NCBI GenBank assembly: GCA_951640165.1
Contig: OX621234.1
Span: 23,440,549-23,504,548 of the forward strand
From: Pseudoips prasinana
Lineage: Eukaryota > Arthropoda > Insecta > Lepidoptera > Nolidae
Direction of reading: 5' to 3'
DNA length: 64,000 bases
Part shown: positions 52,101-61,350 of the stretch, in pieces
Layout: each line of letters opens with the position of its first letter
Position numbering within the stretch: position 1 is the first letter of the stretch
Translations under genes and position numbers: made by a program
The notes under the pieces: model-generated
Told to the model about the DNA's origin: nothing
The model's input: the letters and a program-made list of their open reading frames with translations, nothing else
Databases searched by the model: none

Positions 52101-55100
52101 CTTAAAATGCCTAATTATACACTAGCAGCATACTATAGCAGAAGCAACAGTAAACGAGGAGGAGCATGCATTCTTGTGAAGAACGGTAATCAATGGCGGG
52201 AACTATGTGAGATAAAAAAACTTTCTATTTCGGGATTATGTGAATGTTGTGCAATCGAACTGATTAGTTGTAATATTGTTATTGTATGTATTTATAGAGT
52301 GCCAAAAAGTGAAAATTTGAACACATTTTTTAGCAGGCTGGAATCTATATTGCAAATGTTGCACAAAAAGTGTTATAGACAAGTTATAATTGCGGGCGAC
52401 TTCAATATAGATTTACTGAAACAAAATAGTGTAACCTTAGATTTTGAAAGTTTAATGATGAGTTATAACATGACCTTAGCTATAAAAGAACCGACTAGAT
52501 TGATTAGTAAATCTTGTATTGTACCTCCATTAAATACTACAAAAAAAGAATTCGTGATTTTTGTGGAGAAAATATTCAGAAATTTAAAGAGTGTCTTGGC
52601 TGCTTTTCTTTTTCTGAGATGTATCACGAAATCGACCCTAATAAAGCATACAACTATTTTATATAACATTTTAAACTGTTCTATGACCTCTGTTTCCCAT
52701 TCAAAATTATCAATATACCTACTAATATGAAACCAAAATGGATTTCCCGCGGGCTAAAGAAATGTAGTGCAAAGAAAAAACAGCTCCTATGGAATTTCAG
52801 ATTAAAACCTAATTCTAAAAATAAAAACATTTACCGAACCTACTCAAATTTGTTTAAAAAAATAATAAAACTGACGCAAAGATCTCAACACATCTACAAA
52901 ATTAAAACTTCGACAAACAAGACCAAAACTACTTGGGATATCATAAATAACTCTAGACTGAATATTCCTCGTGGCAGTATAACCAAAATCAGGCTAAATA
53001 ATGATATAATTACCGATGCTAATGAGATTGCGAATGCCTTTAATAATTATTTTATTGACAAAGTAAAACCCATACCAACCTGTGGAAAAAATGTGACATC
53101 TAAAATTAGCAATATGACAAATTCAATTTTTATTACTCCTTGTATACCAAATGACATACAGAATATCATACTTGGATTAAAAAATACTAATAGTGTAGGT
53201 TTTGATAACATATCAACTAAAATAATTAAGATTGCAAATCCGCAAATTTGTGAACACCTAAGTTATTTATTAAATATATGCATCAGCAGTGGTGTATTTC
53301 CTGATTATTTGAAAACAACAACAATAAAGCCGTTGTTCAAGAAGGAGGATAAAGAACTGATGCAATTTTATAGGCCCATTGCATTAGTTCCTATTATTTC
53401 AAAAATATTTGAAAAATATATTTATAATAAATTATATAACTATCTTGAAAATAACAACCTACTCTGCGCAGAACAAAAAGGGTTTAGAAAAAATAAAAGT
53501 ATCAATTTAGCTATTTATGAATTTTATGAAAAAATAATTACCAATGTCGATAAAAGAACCCCAACGTGTGCCATATACTGTGACATGACACAGGCATTTG
53601 ACTATGTAGATCACTATATACTATTGAGAAAACTTGAATCGTATGGAGTTCGTGGAAACGTTTTAAATTTATTAAAATCATATCTCTCTAATAGATCACA
53701 AGTGACTACAATTTCCAGAATAAATACATGTACTAAACAGGAGGAAACATGTCAATCTACATCACGAATGGTCACATATGGCGTACCACAGGGCAGCATT
53801 TTAGGCCCGCTATTGTTCATAATTTATATAAACGATTTGCCTAAATGCACCAGTCATCCAATGACCTTATTCGCAGATGACAGTGCTGTATCCATTCAGT
53901 GTAAAAGGCCAGAACAATATCAAGATGACATTAACGACTGTCTTTCCTCAATCATTCGCTGGTTAGATAACAATAATTTAAAAATTAATCTTTCTAAAAC
54001 TCAAGTCATGCATTACAGTCAAAGGCCTCAGCTACATGAAGTCATTAATGTCTGCTATCAAAATCAAATTATAAATGAAGTAGTCTCAACTAAATTTTTA
54101 GGCTTGCATATTGATAGACAGTTGAATTGGAAAGATCATGTTGCCGAACTATGTAAAAAGATAAGCAGTTGCGCCTATGCCCTTTATAAATTATCCGCGT
54201 TAGTTAATATTGATGCTATACTTACAGCCTATCATGGCCTAGCTTCTTCAAATCTGCGATATGGCATAATTTTCTGGGGGATTTCGACTAATAGTGTAGT
54301 GATTTTCAAGGCACAAAAGCGTTGCATAAGATCGATGTTTGGTCTTCAACCTACAGATAGTTGCAAACCATACTTTATCAAATATAACCTACTGACACTT
54401 CCGTCTCTATATATACTGGAAGTTGCAATCTTTGTACACAAGAACCCTCAATTATTTCCTCGCATATCAGACGTTGTCAAGCGAAATCGGCGTAATAATA
54501 ATAGGTTGTGTATGCACATTGCAAAAACTAGTCTGATGACTAAAAGTCTTCTATGCATGGCTCCAAAAATATTTAATAAAATACCCCATCTTATAAAGCT
54601 TCACAATACAGAACTATTCAAAAATAAATTGAAATCTATTTTGTTAAAAAAGTGTTATTATAATGTCCAGGATTTTTTAAATGATAATAATTTTGTATAG
54701 AATAATTCGACAGTTTACATGCTACATCTGATCTGGAATAACTTAGGTGATGACATTTTATATTTTCTCATTTATTTTTCTAATATATTGTATAATTATT
54801 GTAATTTTATCTGACGACATTTGTAAGTTATTATAGGAAATTTTAATCTTTTTAGTTTACCACTTGTTGACATGTTTTTTTTTTAATGTAATTAATGTAG
54901 TGTAATTTGTAATTAATGTAATGTAATGTAATTTTAGTGTCACTTTTGTTACCCAAACGATTCATACGCCTCACAGGCAGATTTTGGTGATTCATTTTAT
55001 ATTAACCATACGACCATGTAATACCCAAAATGTAATAAATAATAAATGATTTGATTTGATTTGATTTGATTTGAATGAAAGTAAGTACTTCCATTCCTTT

Positions 55101-57776
55101 CACTTAATTATTCAGTAGTTTAGGTAAGTACCTAAACTGCTGAATTATTTTGCCTCGTTGATCTAGCTGTAGCGTGATCAACCGCAGATAATGAGGTTCA
55201 AATCCCAAGTAGGGCCAAAATGTGATTTTGAGACTTTTTTGTTAAGAAAATTTTTCGTTATCAGCCCGAAGTCTGGGAGATGGTGATATTAGAGCTCGTA
55301 AAGCCAGCGTTCCTATATGTGACCACTTTCTGCTCGTGTCACTAGTCGTCCCGTCGGATCATGAGAGTGATGGAATATACCTAAAGTGCCCCTGTGTATG
55401 CGCTAGCCTCCAGTAAGACTTGCCGCCGTGGCCGAAATTCGGCTAGGAGGACATTATTTTTATTATTATAAATAGAAATAACAAATGTCGTCCAATAAAC
55501 GAACTATTCAATCCAAGCATGCATAAGTAGTATACTCAACAAGAAGGTACTCTTTAAAAATGTTATGATATTCGGTGTTAATGTTTCAGGCCGGATTGTG
55601 GGCCTTGAGCTGATATCGCCACAGAAAACGAACTGGCTCCGATGTAGCATCGCGGTGTTCGTGTGCTGGTCAATCGTAGTCGTGTGTGCCCTCATCTTCC
55701 TCACACTCAGCTTTGCTTTGGCAAAAAAAGAGGCACGGCTAGATCTAGGTAAACATCTACTTACTAATGACCTCCAACTACCTCTGTCTGCCCTATCCTT
55801 AATAGGGGTACACAACATTAATATGTAAAACTTTATTCCGACAGTCACAAATACGAATTTCAAAATACCGACTTTCATAATTCCGAATGGTAGAAAATTT
55901 CGAATATTACAATTTCGACTTATCATTACTCCCAGTTTTATAATTCCTAAATTTCAATATTCCTAACGTTTATAATTACTATTCTCAAAATACCGAGCTT
56001 CAATAGATCGAATAACAAAAAGTCCGACTTAATGATAATTTGAAAAATCAACAATACGAATAAAAATCTTTATTATTATTAAAACTGACGTGAGGTGCTA
56101 ACATAATGAAAGATAGTGACGGTTAACTCACGTAATTAATTTTATGTTGGACTCGGCCAACGTTTTAACTTCACCTGGAAGTCATCTTCAGGGCGAATGC
56201 GACCCGCACGACGTCGCGTCCCGTCTCGCTTGCGTGCGAGCGCGCGCCTCGTTGCGACAGGGCGGGTGGGTGCGTTCGGGTGGGAAAGTCTATGGGTATC
56301 TGCGTATTATCGCTGTCAGCGTCTACGTGTTCCCCAACTAGATGAAGATGACTTCCAGGTGAAGTTGAAACGTTGGCCAAATCCAACATAAAATTAATTA
56401 CGTGAGTTACCCGTTACTATATTTCATTATAAAAATATTTCGTTACCCTGGTCACAGTTCTAACCTAACCTAACCCAAATGATTCACCAACAATAGAGGG
56501 GACCGGGCACTCGGCGGCTGCATGCAACATGCAAGTAGGCAGGCATGCAACATGCAAGCAGGCATGCAGCATGCAAGCAGGAATGCTGCAAGCAAGCAGG
56601 CATGTAACATGCAAGCAGGCATGCAACATACAGCAAGCATTGTTTCTGTCACGGCTCCGGCGTTGCGGGGTTTGGGTGGCTCCACGCGAACTTATCGAAG
56701 CAAATGGTTTTAACGCTCACTACCGCAGCTTCGGCGGTGGGCCTTCAAACCACCTGCTCCTCAGTTCGCGGGCCACCCCATCCCTCCGCGCCTTCGCGGG
56801 CTTAAATTACACTCTAGGTATGCTAGACAAGATACGTGAAGTCGGTTTTGCAGCGACTCGTTTCTGCCACAAAATTTTGTAGCACAACATGTTGACTTTT
56901 AGTTTATTCGAAGTATTGAATTCGGAATGTCGTTTTTCGGACCGAGAACCCTTCGAGCATTTGGCTCTTAGAACGTATGAAAATCGGAAAACTAACAAAT
57001 CGCATTTACGACTTTCGGTAAGATATATTTCGTGAAATTTACAATTCTTAGGTATTATGAAATTCGGACTTTTGAAAATCGGAACATCATTTCGGAATAA
57101 AATATTTCGGAGTATTTGGGTGTTCCCCCTTAATAGAGATGCATGCCTTACGTATTATCTCCTTGATAATATTCTTAATATAACTATTATTAAATATGAA
57201 CACTGAGCATAAATTCAATAAAATTTGTTTCTGGTTTGACTAGATCTAAATGAGACGTGGTACCTGCGCCGTGGAGGCTGGCTAGCGATGCCAGAATACA
57301 AAATAGAATTACTAGAGTTACCGGTATCCTATGTCCTAATTGGGCATTCAGCTCTAGAGCACTGCACCGAAAAGTATGCGTGCATAAAGCACTTGCAAGA
57401 AATACAAAAGGACCACCTGCGACGCGGGTGGAATGACATCGGTCCTAATTTCCTCGTCGGAGGCGATGCATTGATTTTTGAAGGCAGAGGAGCCAATTTA
57501 TTGGGTGCCATGGTGACCACATGGAATCGAGTTGGAGTCAGTTTTATGTTCCTCGGTGATTACCGATTCGCAAAGGCGACAGAAGAACAGTATGATCACA
57601 TACAGATTGTTATAGATCAATTAGTCAAACAAGGAGTGTTAAAGCCAGATTATATAGTTTACGGACACTGCCAAATGAAAGGTGGTGTTATAGCTCCGGG
57701 TCCAAATATAATGGATACGTTACATCATTTGCCGCATTGGAAGCCAGACAATCTAACATCATGTGTCCGATCTTGA
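37057..57776 (+). CDS. Transmembrane peptidoglycan recognition protein, PGRP-LC type, non-amidase
   Basis: Proposed exons are 37057-37135, 43846-44076, 55590-55748 and 57244-57776, with phases joining to 333 residues (332 with the alternative acceptor). Residues 1-122 are cytoplasmic and include VHIG (83-86). One hydrophobic span (about 123-146) followed by AKKEAR suggests a type II membrane protein with an outside C-terminus. The PGRP domain (about 160-333) shows the family's disulfide pair (C197, C203), RRGWNDIG, NFLVGGD, FEGRG and YGH. Zinc-amidase positions are altered: G190 before H191, P224 in place of the usual tyrosine, A307 where amidases have cysteine. Membrane PGRPs of this kind sense bacterial peptidoglycan and trigger the IMD/Relish pathway. 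Exon 1 is the least certain part; translation could start at the ATG at 43851. The UNC93-like gene ends about 15 kb upstream and a second PGRP cassette follows 3.4 kb downstream. Confidence 0.8.
37321..37560 (+). mobile_element. Degraded SINE
   Basis: The head gtcggtctaatggttattgt resembles a tRNA A-box region and gagtacgattgccacctagg a worn B box. The 3' part (tatcagttgtctggttgcca) matches the SINE tails at 150-200 and 6440-6460. Confidence 0.5.
38129..38268. mobile_element. MITE-like inverted-repeat element, 140 bp
   Basis: The ends tgtacagacgcca and tggcgtctgtaca are exact complements; inner gctaccccaatctgt and acagataggggtagc also pair. Confidence 0.6.
38827..38992. mobile_element. Inverted-repeat element, 166 bp
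   Basis: gcttaatatttgcacattcc and aaaa pair with tttt and ggaatgtgcgaatattaagc; inner tttttgcctcg pairs with cgaggcaaaaa. Confidence 0.6.
39430..39960. other. Unassigned GC-richer block
   Basis: Higher GC than its flanks and partly open frames on both strands (39606-39890 plus, 40084-39875 minus), but no motif I recognise. Base composition suggests an old transposon fragment. Confidence 0.3.
40130..40512 (+). repeat. Threefold tandem repeat, 124-bp period
   Basis: Units begin near gtcgtggctcatcagaca at 40141, 40265 and 40389, and share atagcatcagactaatgaga, ctgatacccgtagtaact and gggttatgtacgatagagcg. Divergence is moderate, so it is not recent. No function is apparent. Confidence 0.85.
41620..41850 (-). 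mobile_element. SINE on minus strand, head incomplete
   Basis: Plus-strand blocks gatcc-like cccaaactaagcagacc (41660-41676) and ctgggtgggaatcgaacta (41828-41846, B box in reverse) fix the orientation. The A-box end is not recognisable. Confidence 0.55.
42750..42862 (-). mobile_element. SINE tail on minus strand
   Basis: The plus strand reads ggccatctgatcccaaacta and tggaaacccgataactgata, the reverse of the SINE tail seen elsewhere. Only the 3' part remains. Confidence 0.5.
43374..43383. promoter_or_regulatory. kappaB-like palindrome upstream of the PGRP cytoplasmic exon
   Basis: GGAAAATTCC fits the loose consensus for insect Rel/Relish sites (GGRAANNYCC) and lies about 465 bp before the exon at 43846. 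It would matter if an alternative promoter serves that exon. A 10-mer of this kind can occur by chance in AT-rich DNA. Confidence 0.2.
43846..44076 (+). CDS. PGRP cytoplasmic-domain exon
   Basis: The exon ends in phase 1 at the donor GTGAGT (44077). Its frame encodes a charged segment (MRDESDHRQELRDHEV), then SSEVVVLDERIREAV and STRVHIGPKIDFITQNV. The V-H-I-G-P core resembles the RHIM-like motif of insect PGRP-LC, PGRP-LE and IMD. The 5' edge has two adjacent acceptors (cagcag), so it starts at 43846 or 43849. The pyrimidine tract is weak, so this could instead be a first exon with its ATG at 43851. It is much more GC-rich than its flanks. Confidence 0.78.
48360..48470 (+). mobile_element. 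SINE tail
   Basis: It carries accagctttgcttagtttgg followed by gctaaatggcgttgtgtc, like the end of the SINE at 49647-49897. The head is missing. Confidence 0.45.
48890..48950. repeat. Perfect palindrome, 29-bp arms
   Basis: aacagttggacatgatgata plus ctaaacggg is mirrored exactly on the other side of a 3-nt centre, in PGRP intron 2. Confidence 0.9.
49074..49125. repeat. Near-perfect palindrome
   Basis: aataaagccgtttctggt pairs with accagaaacggctttatt around a 4-nt centre, then A- and T-runs. Confidence 0.85.
49135..49205 (-). mobile_element. RTE LINE 3' tail, minus strand
   Basis: atacgtccactgctggagaa, ccctcctccaaagatttcc and actgccggtcttgcaatacg match the reversed RTE 3' end. It directly follows the palindrome at 49074-49125. 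Confidence 0.5.
49481..49530. repeat. Inverted repeat, 19-bp arms
   Basis: aagtattacgacttatcca pairs with tggataagtcgtaatactt around a 12-nt loop. Confidence 0.8.
49540..50430 (-). pseudogene. RLE-type LINE fragment (CCHC finger plus endonuclease end), split by a SINE
   Basis: Minus-strand frame 50419-50039 reads WRTLFYDWSPALLKFYAFQI, then CNTCGKEIHTNRHMLVGCR (C-x2-C-x7-H-x4-C) and GHDSRRHGRVLEIIRKAV. On the far side of the inserted SINE (49540-49637) the same strand gives RPDIFLYSLKLKRFMFIELT, a P-D...E pattern like a restriction-like endonuclease. The CCHC-plus-RLE order at an ORF C-terminus suits R2/R4-like LINEs. It is a remnant with breaks; the clade is uncertain. Confidence 0.6.
49647..49897 (+). 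mobile_element. tRNA-derived SINE with target-site duplication
   Basis: The tRNA-like head has an A-box-like tagcctagttgg (49654-49665) and a B box ggttcgaatcc (49698-49708). The body ends in the gcttagtttgggg family block. It is flanked by tagatgacg (49638-49646) and tagatggcg (49898-49906), a 9-bp duplication with one mismatch. It is the most complete SINE in the window and sits inside the older minus-strand LINE. Confidence 0.8.
50857..51952 (+). pseudogene. LINE ORF1 remnant: coiled coil plus SGNH/GDSL esterase-like domain
   Basis: Three overlapping frames (50857-51177, 51183-51476, 51413-51952) form one broken ORF. The first has a coiled coil (NKTLNMELLSAHQEIENLHI and on). The last has YCLLFIGLNDIKDDGNYID and NIIICLPTYIL, resembling the G-x-N-D block and following strand of SGNH hydrolases found in CR1 ORF1 proteins. 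At least two frameshifts disable it. Confidence 0.65.
51950..54700 (+). pseudogene. LINE ORF2: damaged endonuclease, intact reverse transcriptase frame
   Basis: The APE-like endonuclease begins LHQNIAGLISKAD and shows CITEHF and IIAGDFNID, but after about 52515 the C-terminal part with the usual S-D-H motif is missing and the frame shifts. A stop at about 52670 in the linker also interrupts it. From 52727 the RT frame is open for 657 codons: QFYRPIALVPIISKIFEKYI, the first catalytic aspartate in YCDMTQAFD, GVPQGSILGPLLF near residue 352 and LFADDSA near 381, then the thumb and C-terminal domain. The endonuclease loss means it should not move on its own. Confidence 0.85.
55106..55149. repeat. 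Palindrome next to the LINE tail
   Basis: aattattcagtagtttaggt pairs with acctaaactgctgaattatt, about 30 bp after the pentamer tail of the CR1-like LINE. Confidence 0.8.
55155..55475 (+). mobile_element. tRNA-derived SINE, second family
   Basis: It begins cctcgttgatctagctgtag, has a B-box-like gaggttcaaatccc (about 55192-55205) and ends with gccgccgtggccgaaattcg before an AT-rich tail. The repeat at 33561-33832 shares the head. It ends about 115 bp before the TM exon. Confidence 0.6.
55590..55748 (+). CDS. PGRP transmembrane exon, cassette 1
   Basis: The acceptor atgtttcag ends at 55589 and the donor gtaaac starts at 55749; phase 1 in and phase 1 out. It encodes a short juxtamembrane stretch (GLELISPQKTNWLR), about 24 hydrophobic residues (SIAVFVCWSIVVVCALIFLT and on), and a basic end (AKKEAR). 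It corresponds to the exon at 61189-61350 in length, phase and content. Confidence 0.82.
56103..56432. mobile_element. Foldback/MITE element with arms of about 85 bp
   Basis: The left arm (about 56103-56190) includes ctcacgtaattaattttatg and cacctggaagtcatcttca; the right arm (about 56341-56432) includes tgaagatgacttccaggtg and cataaaattaattacgtgag. A CpG-rich core of about 150 bp lies between. It sits in PGRP intron 3. Confidence 0.75.
56519..56640 (+). repeat. Short tandem repeat, gcatgcaacatgcaagcag type
   Basis: About six imperfect units of roughly 19 bp built from gcatgcaacatgcaagcag. It opens a cysteine/methionine-rich frame on either strand (56470-56713), which is an effect of the repeat and not a gene. 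Confidence 0.8.
57244..57776 (+). CDS. PGRP ectodomain exon, cassette 1, with stop
   Basis: The acceptor tttgactag ends at 57243 and TGA is at 57774-57776. The whole PGRP domain (177 codons) is in one exon. Landmarks are W162 and W169 of the N-terminal segment, VLIGHS (187-192), C197/C203, GWNDIGPNFLVGGD (218-231), FEGRG (235-239), GVSFMFLGDYRF (254-265) and YGHCQMKG (296-303). The tryptophan usual after EGRG is an alanine (A240), so ligand contacts may differ from classical DAP-binding PGRPs. An AATAAA lies at 57782-57787, only 6 nt past the stop; others follow near 58345-58360. Confidence 0.9.
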
Positions 57777-58358
57777 AGTGGAATAAAGTGATACAGAGAT
57801 ACATTTAATGTGACAAATTTAAAACACTATGTTAGCGTTACTTACTCATTATAAGTTACATTTACGTAGATAAAGATAATAAGTAAGTAGGCCTATACTC
57901 AGTTTACTCACATAATATCGGTATTATACACGTAATGATGTAGTATTTTGATATAGGTACGTACATATAAAATACCTTAAAAGTTGGACGGGTTATTCCT
58001 ATGTGAAGTGCCGACAAATGAAACTGGACTGAAAGGCTGCTTTTCAGTGTAACAATATATTTAATTTTATATTTTGTACCTTCAAAATATTCATTAATTT
58101 TAGAGTAAAAGCCATTTCTTTTTAAAAATACCGGTTTATTGGGAAACGAAAATATCATATACCAAAGAAAGCCACATTTTTTTATTCTATAATTAAAAGC
58201 CCATCTTAATCCGTTAAATATTTGGCAAAATTTGCGTTACAGTGTTTCTACCTAGAAAAGGTGACATGTGTTTTTATGAGTCTCGAAGCATAGCCGCAGT
58301 AACGTTGTTGCTATTAATAATTAGATACTTTATTTAGTGGCACTAAAATAAAATAAAA

Positions 58359-58421
<63 letters not shown>

Positions 58422-61188
58422 ACAAATTTCATTTGTTAGAGTATATTTCAAATAGAAAATTATCTATTATAATTTTAATCGAATATTCTATCTATGATTT
58501 ATCAATTTCGGTATTTTACATAGGAACCATCCATTTGTTTTCAAAATTGATTCGTGTCATTTACATCACAATTTTTAGTTATATGGATTACAAATACTAA
58601 TCAATTTCTGAGATACCTTCTATTTTTACCAGAAGATCAATGCTCATTTCTCGTGAGAACAGTTTTAGAGTGATCAAATTTCTTAGTGTATATAAATGTC
58701 GGTTATATTATATACTCCATTTAGATATCAGTTCAGAGGTTTAAGCGTTATACACTAATGACTGAGTGTAATTTTTCCTGTACTATACCAAAAAGAAGTA
58801 TGTATAGAAGTTAAGGACTTATGCGTATAGACTCGCAATGTGCAATTAGTGGTGTGAATTTAGTTTTAAGTATAGCTTTTGCAACTTCTGTAACACTATC
58901 ATATTGATGAAGTGATATTGCTAATGTACGTTTGGTTAAGGAAGGTCTATTTTATAGAGCGAACATTCTGATATCTCAAAACAGTGTTAGATATGATTAA
59001 GTTGGACAATTTCATGTATCAATGCAGACCCGTGTTGTGTTTTGGTTTTCTAATGAAAACCTTTCAAATGTCAAATAAGTGCATACCTATAAATGTTAGT
59101 TATATTACTTATGCATTATATATTATTATAATTCCGTTCATAATAAAAAGGTACAAGCGATCTATACCTAATCTATGTAGTTTTTAGATATAAAATAAAC
59201 TTTTGTGATTTAAGAAATACGTTTATACAGGGTGTTATGCTCATAGATGAATTAGAGGTGTACTTTGACAGTGTTAACTACTTAACGTACTACTTTCAAT
59301 TTATCTGACTCTCGGCGGCCACTGGGCTGCCGCTGCACGCTCGCTTCTATTGCTCGCCTTATAGTCACAGTGCTAACTTAACCTAACCCAAATTATTTAA
59401 TAACAGTACATTTTTGCAAATAGATTATATAAGCACTATGTTACAGTTCACAATACGTCGACTCTTCACATTCAAGCAAGATAGAGATTATAATTTAACA
59501 TTTAACTACTAAATCAAACCAATTTATTTTAAACTGAAAGAGGTTAGGTATAAGACGGGCCTTACGAGTCGTCCGAGGCAAAGAGGTGAAACACAAAAGT
59601 TTCGAAAACGCTGTTTAATAAACTGACATTCTCAATATCAATTGAAAATTTTTCTTAACAGAAAAGTCTCAATATCACTTTCTGACCCGATCCGACCTGA
59701 ACTATGTTTAAAAAAATATATTTTGGAAGAAAAATTAGAATGCTTGTGAACTTTTAAATTGAATTTTCAAATTTTAAACTGAATTAATATTATATTAATA
59801 TATGTAAGTAATAAATCCAGTTGAAATTAAAGTAGTTAATTTTTAAATTGTTTGTAAGTTAGTTTTTAATTATTTTTTTATTTCGCATGTCTACACTCAT
59901 ATTGATTCAAGTCGATGTTATAAAACGAAATTGTGAATTTTATCTATAATTGTGATTGATCTCCAATCTTACTTTTAAGATGATTACGGGATTAAATACA
60001 TATTATAACAAGGCAATTGTTTTCTTAGGACTCTATTAATCCTTTTGTAAATGTGCTTATTACGCATTTAGATATATGTGAACGATATGCAGCCAACGTA
60101 CAAGTAGGTACTTTTACTCGAAGTAATATACAACGTCGATACAGGGTTGCCATGACATCATTTAGTAAACGAGTGAGACAGCAAAACAAAGCAGTCTTAG
60201 TATATGTTTTTATACAAATATGATTAGTTCTAATTGAATATCTAATATACAGGTACATAGAAACATATAAAAACACAACATCGATAATCTGTGATATCCT
60301 AGACATCATTTACCACCCGATTTACCATCCGATCGGAATTTATAGATATATGAACTTAAATGTTTAGTTTTATAGCATTATTCACGCTGCGAGGCGTAGG
60401 TACGTACGCACAAAGCTGGGATTATAATAAAATTAATCATATTTTTATTTATTTAAAACTTCCTGCACTTAATTGTACATAGGCGGACTGATATTCCGGG
60501 GATGGAACCAGCACTCTCTATACGGGTAGGGTAGACGCTCTTTCGTAGGCTAGGAACGAACACAGACAGACCAAATAAATGTTTATTTTTCGATTTTTAT
60601 TCGTAGCCACGCTTCAGTTAAGTGTATTCCGTTACATTTAAGTTCCTTTAGCATTACCCTCAGGTAAGTTTTGAAACCTCGAAGACACATTCCAGGATAA
60701 GATAGGATTAATTCAACCTCCGCTATATCCACGTAGATGTGTATGCGAGTTTGTTTGCTTGACGCCTTAAGTACTCAGTTGATCGTCACAAAATTTTGCG
60801 TATACGTTTTGAAGGGTACAGAAAAGGACAGAGTCAAAGACAAACTTTTCATTTCATCCAGAAAAGTAATATACTTACCCAAAGTTTGGAAAAATATCTT
60901 ATAGACAGCCGAATAAATTACGTGGGCGGTCCCGTGGGAGCTAATATGTTATATTACTTCATATAACACCAACTATCTACAAAAATAAATCCCGTCCTAA
61001 TAGATCCACAGTTTCAGAGAGAGAGTCAGACCACAATGTACCGTCACTACGTGTGTGCCTCTAAAACAGAAATAAACTATTTAAATAACGCGAGTTATAT
61101 ATTTGGGACATTTGCCTGGGCTTCTGCGAATAATGAGGTTACACTAGCAATCTCCCTAATACTATCCCGTTTCTTTTTATTATTTCAG
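57777..61188. other. Non-coding spacer between the two PGRP cassettes
   Basis: It contains the 3' UTR of cassette 1, a (TA)n tract at 58362-58417 and a repeat-like block at about 60460-60960 with fragments such as gtgggcggtcccgtgggagc. I looked for a second cytoplasmic exon with a VHIG-like core and found none, which supports sharing of the exon at 43846. Confidence 0.5.
58362..58417. repeat. (TA)n microsatellite
   Basis: About 27 uninterrupted TA dinucleotides lie downstream of the first PGRP ectodomain exon. Confidence 0.95.
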
Positions 61189-61350
61189 ACTTATCATTCC
61201 CCCACTACTTATGGGATATGGCCAAGAATTCCACGAGGGCAGAGAGGATATCTTGTGGAGCTTCGATGACAGCACTCATAATTTGCATAATACTCATAGT
61301 ATACTTCACTAAGTTAGTCAAAAATACTCCAGAACAAGAAGTGGATTTAG
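61189..61350 (+). CDS. PGRP transmembrane exon, cassette 2
   Basis: The acceptor ttatttcag ends at 61188 and the donor GTAAGT starts at 61351. It encodes LSFPHYLWDMAKNSTRAERI, a hydrophobic span (MTALIICIILIVYF), and KLVKNTPEQEVDLG. It is 162 nt against 159 nt for the cassette-1 exon and shares the terminal D-L-(G/D) split codon. Confidence 0.78.

Larger units (their letters stand above)
50857..55074 (+). mobile_element. CR1-like non-LTR retrotransposon, nearly full length, degenerate
   Basis: The element has ORF1 remnants, an ORF2 with endonuclease and reverse transcriptase, a short 3' UTR, and a pentamer tail (ttgat repeated, 55048-55074). An esterase-like ORF1 with an APE-type endonuclease and simple-repeat tail is typical of the CR1 clade. 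The 5' end is not sharp: unassigned sequence from about 50640 may be its 5' UTR. It lies in PGRP intron 2 in the gene's orientation. Confidence 0.82.
44077..55589 (+). other. PGRP intron 2, transposon-rich
   Basis: An 11.5-kb intron. From 44077 to 48300 it is AT-rich and I see nothing definite. Then come a SINE tail (48360-48470), palindromes (48890-48950, 49074-49125, 49481-49530, 55106-55149), a minus-strand LINE remnant split by a SINE (49540-50430), the CR1-like LINE (50857-55074) and a tRNA-derived SINE (55155-55475) close to the TM exon. Confidence 0.6.
55826..57120. mobile_element. Composite repeat with degenerate cggaatt-type arrays as inverted ends
   Basis: Left part 55826-56050 repeats motifs such as ttccgac, aataccgac, ataattccga, fuzzy units about 15-20 bp long. 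Right part 56910-57120 carries the reverse type (ttcggaatg, aaaatcggaa, gaaattcgga). The pair encloses the MITE at 56103-56432 and the tandem repeat at 56519-56640. Confidence 0.4.
55749..57243 (+). other. PGRP intron 3, with nested repeats
   Basis: This 1495-bp intron separates the TM and ectodomain exons of cassette 1. Almost all of it is repeats: degenerate cggaatt-type arrays at both ends (55826-56050 and 56910-57120), a long-TIR element (56103-56432) and a short tandem repeat (56519-56640). Confidence 0.65.

Noticed and set aside
56459..56476. ctaacctaacctaaccc, like the insect telomere repeat (CCTAA)n
   Set aside because: Only about three units, and a similar taacctaaccca occurs near 59382 in another context; too short for a telomeric remnant.
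56470..56713. Cysteine/methionine-rich open frames
   Set aside because: Produced by the short tandem repeat; both strands are open for the same reason.
61036..61269. Open frame of 77 codons overlapping the second TM exon
   Set aside because: It runs through the acceptor in a different frame from the TM exon; the exon frame with its hydrophobic span and matching phases is the better reading.
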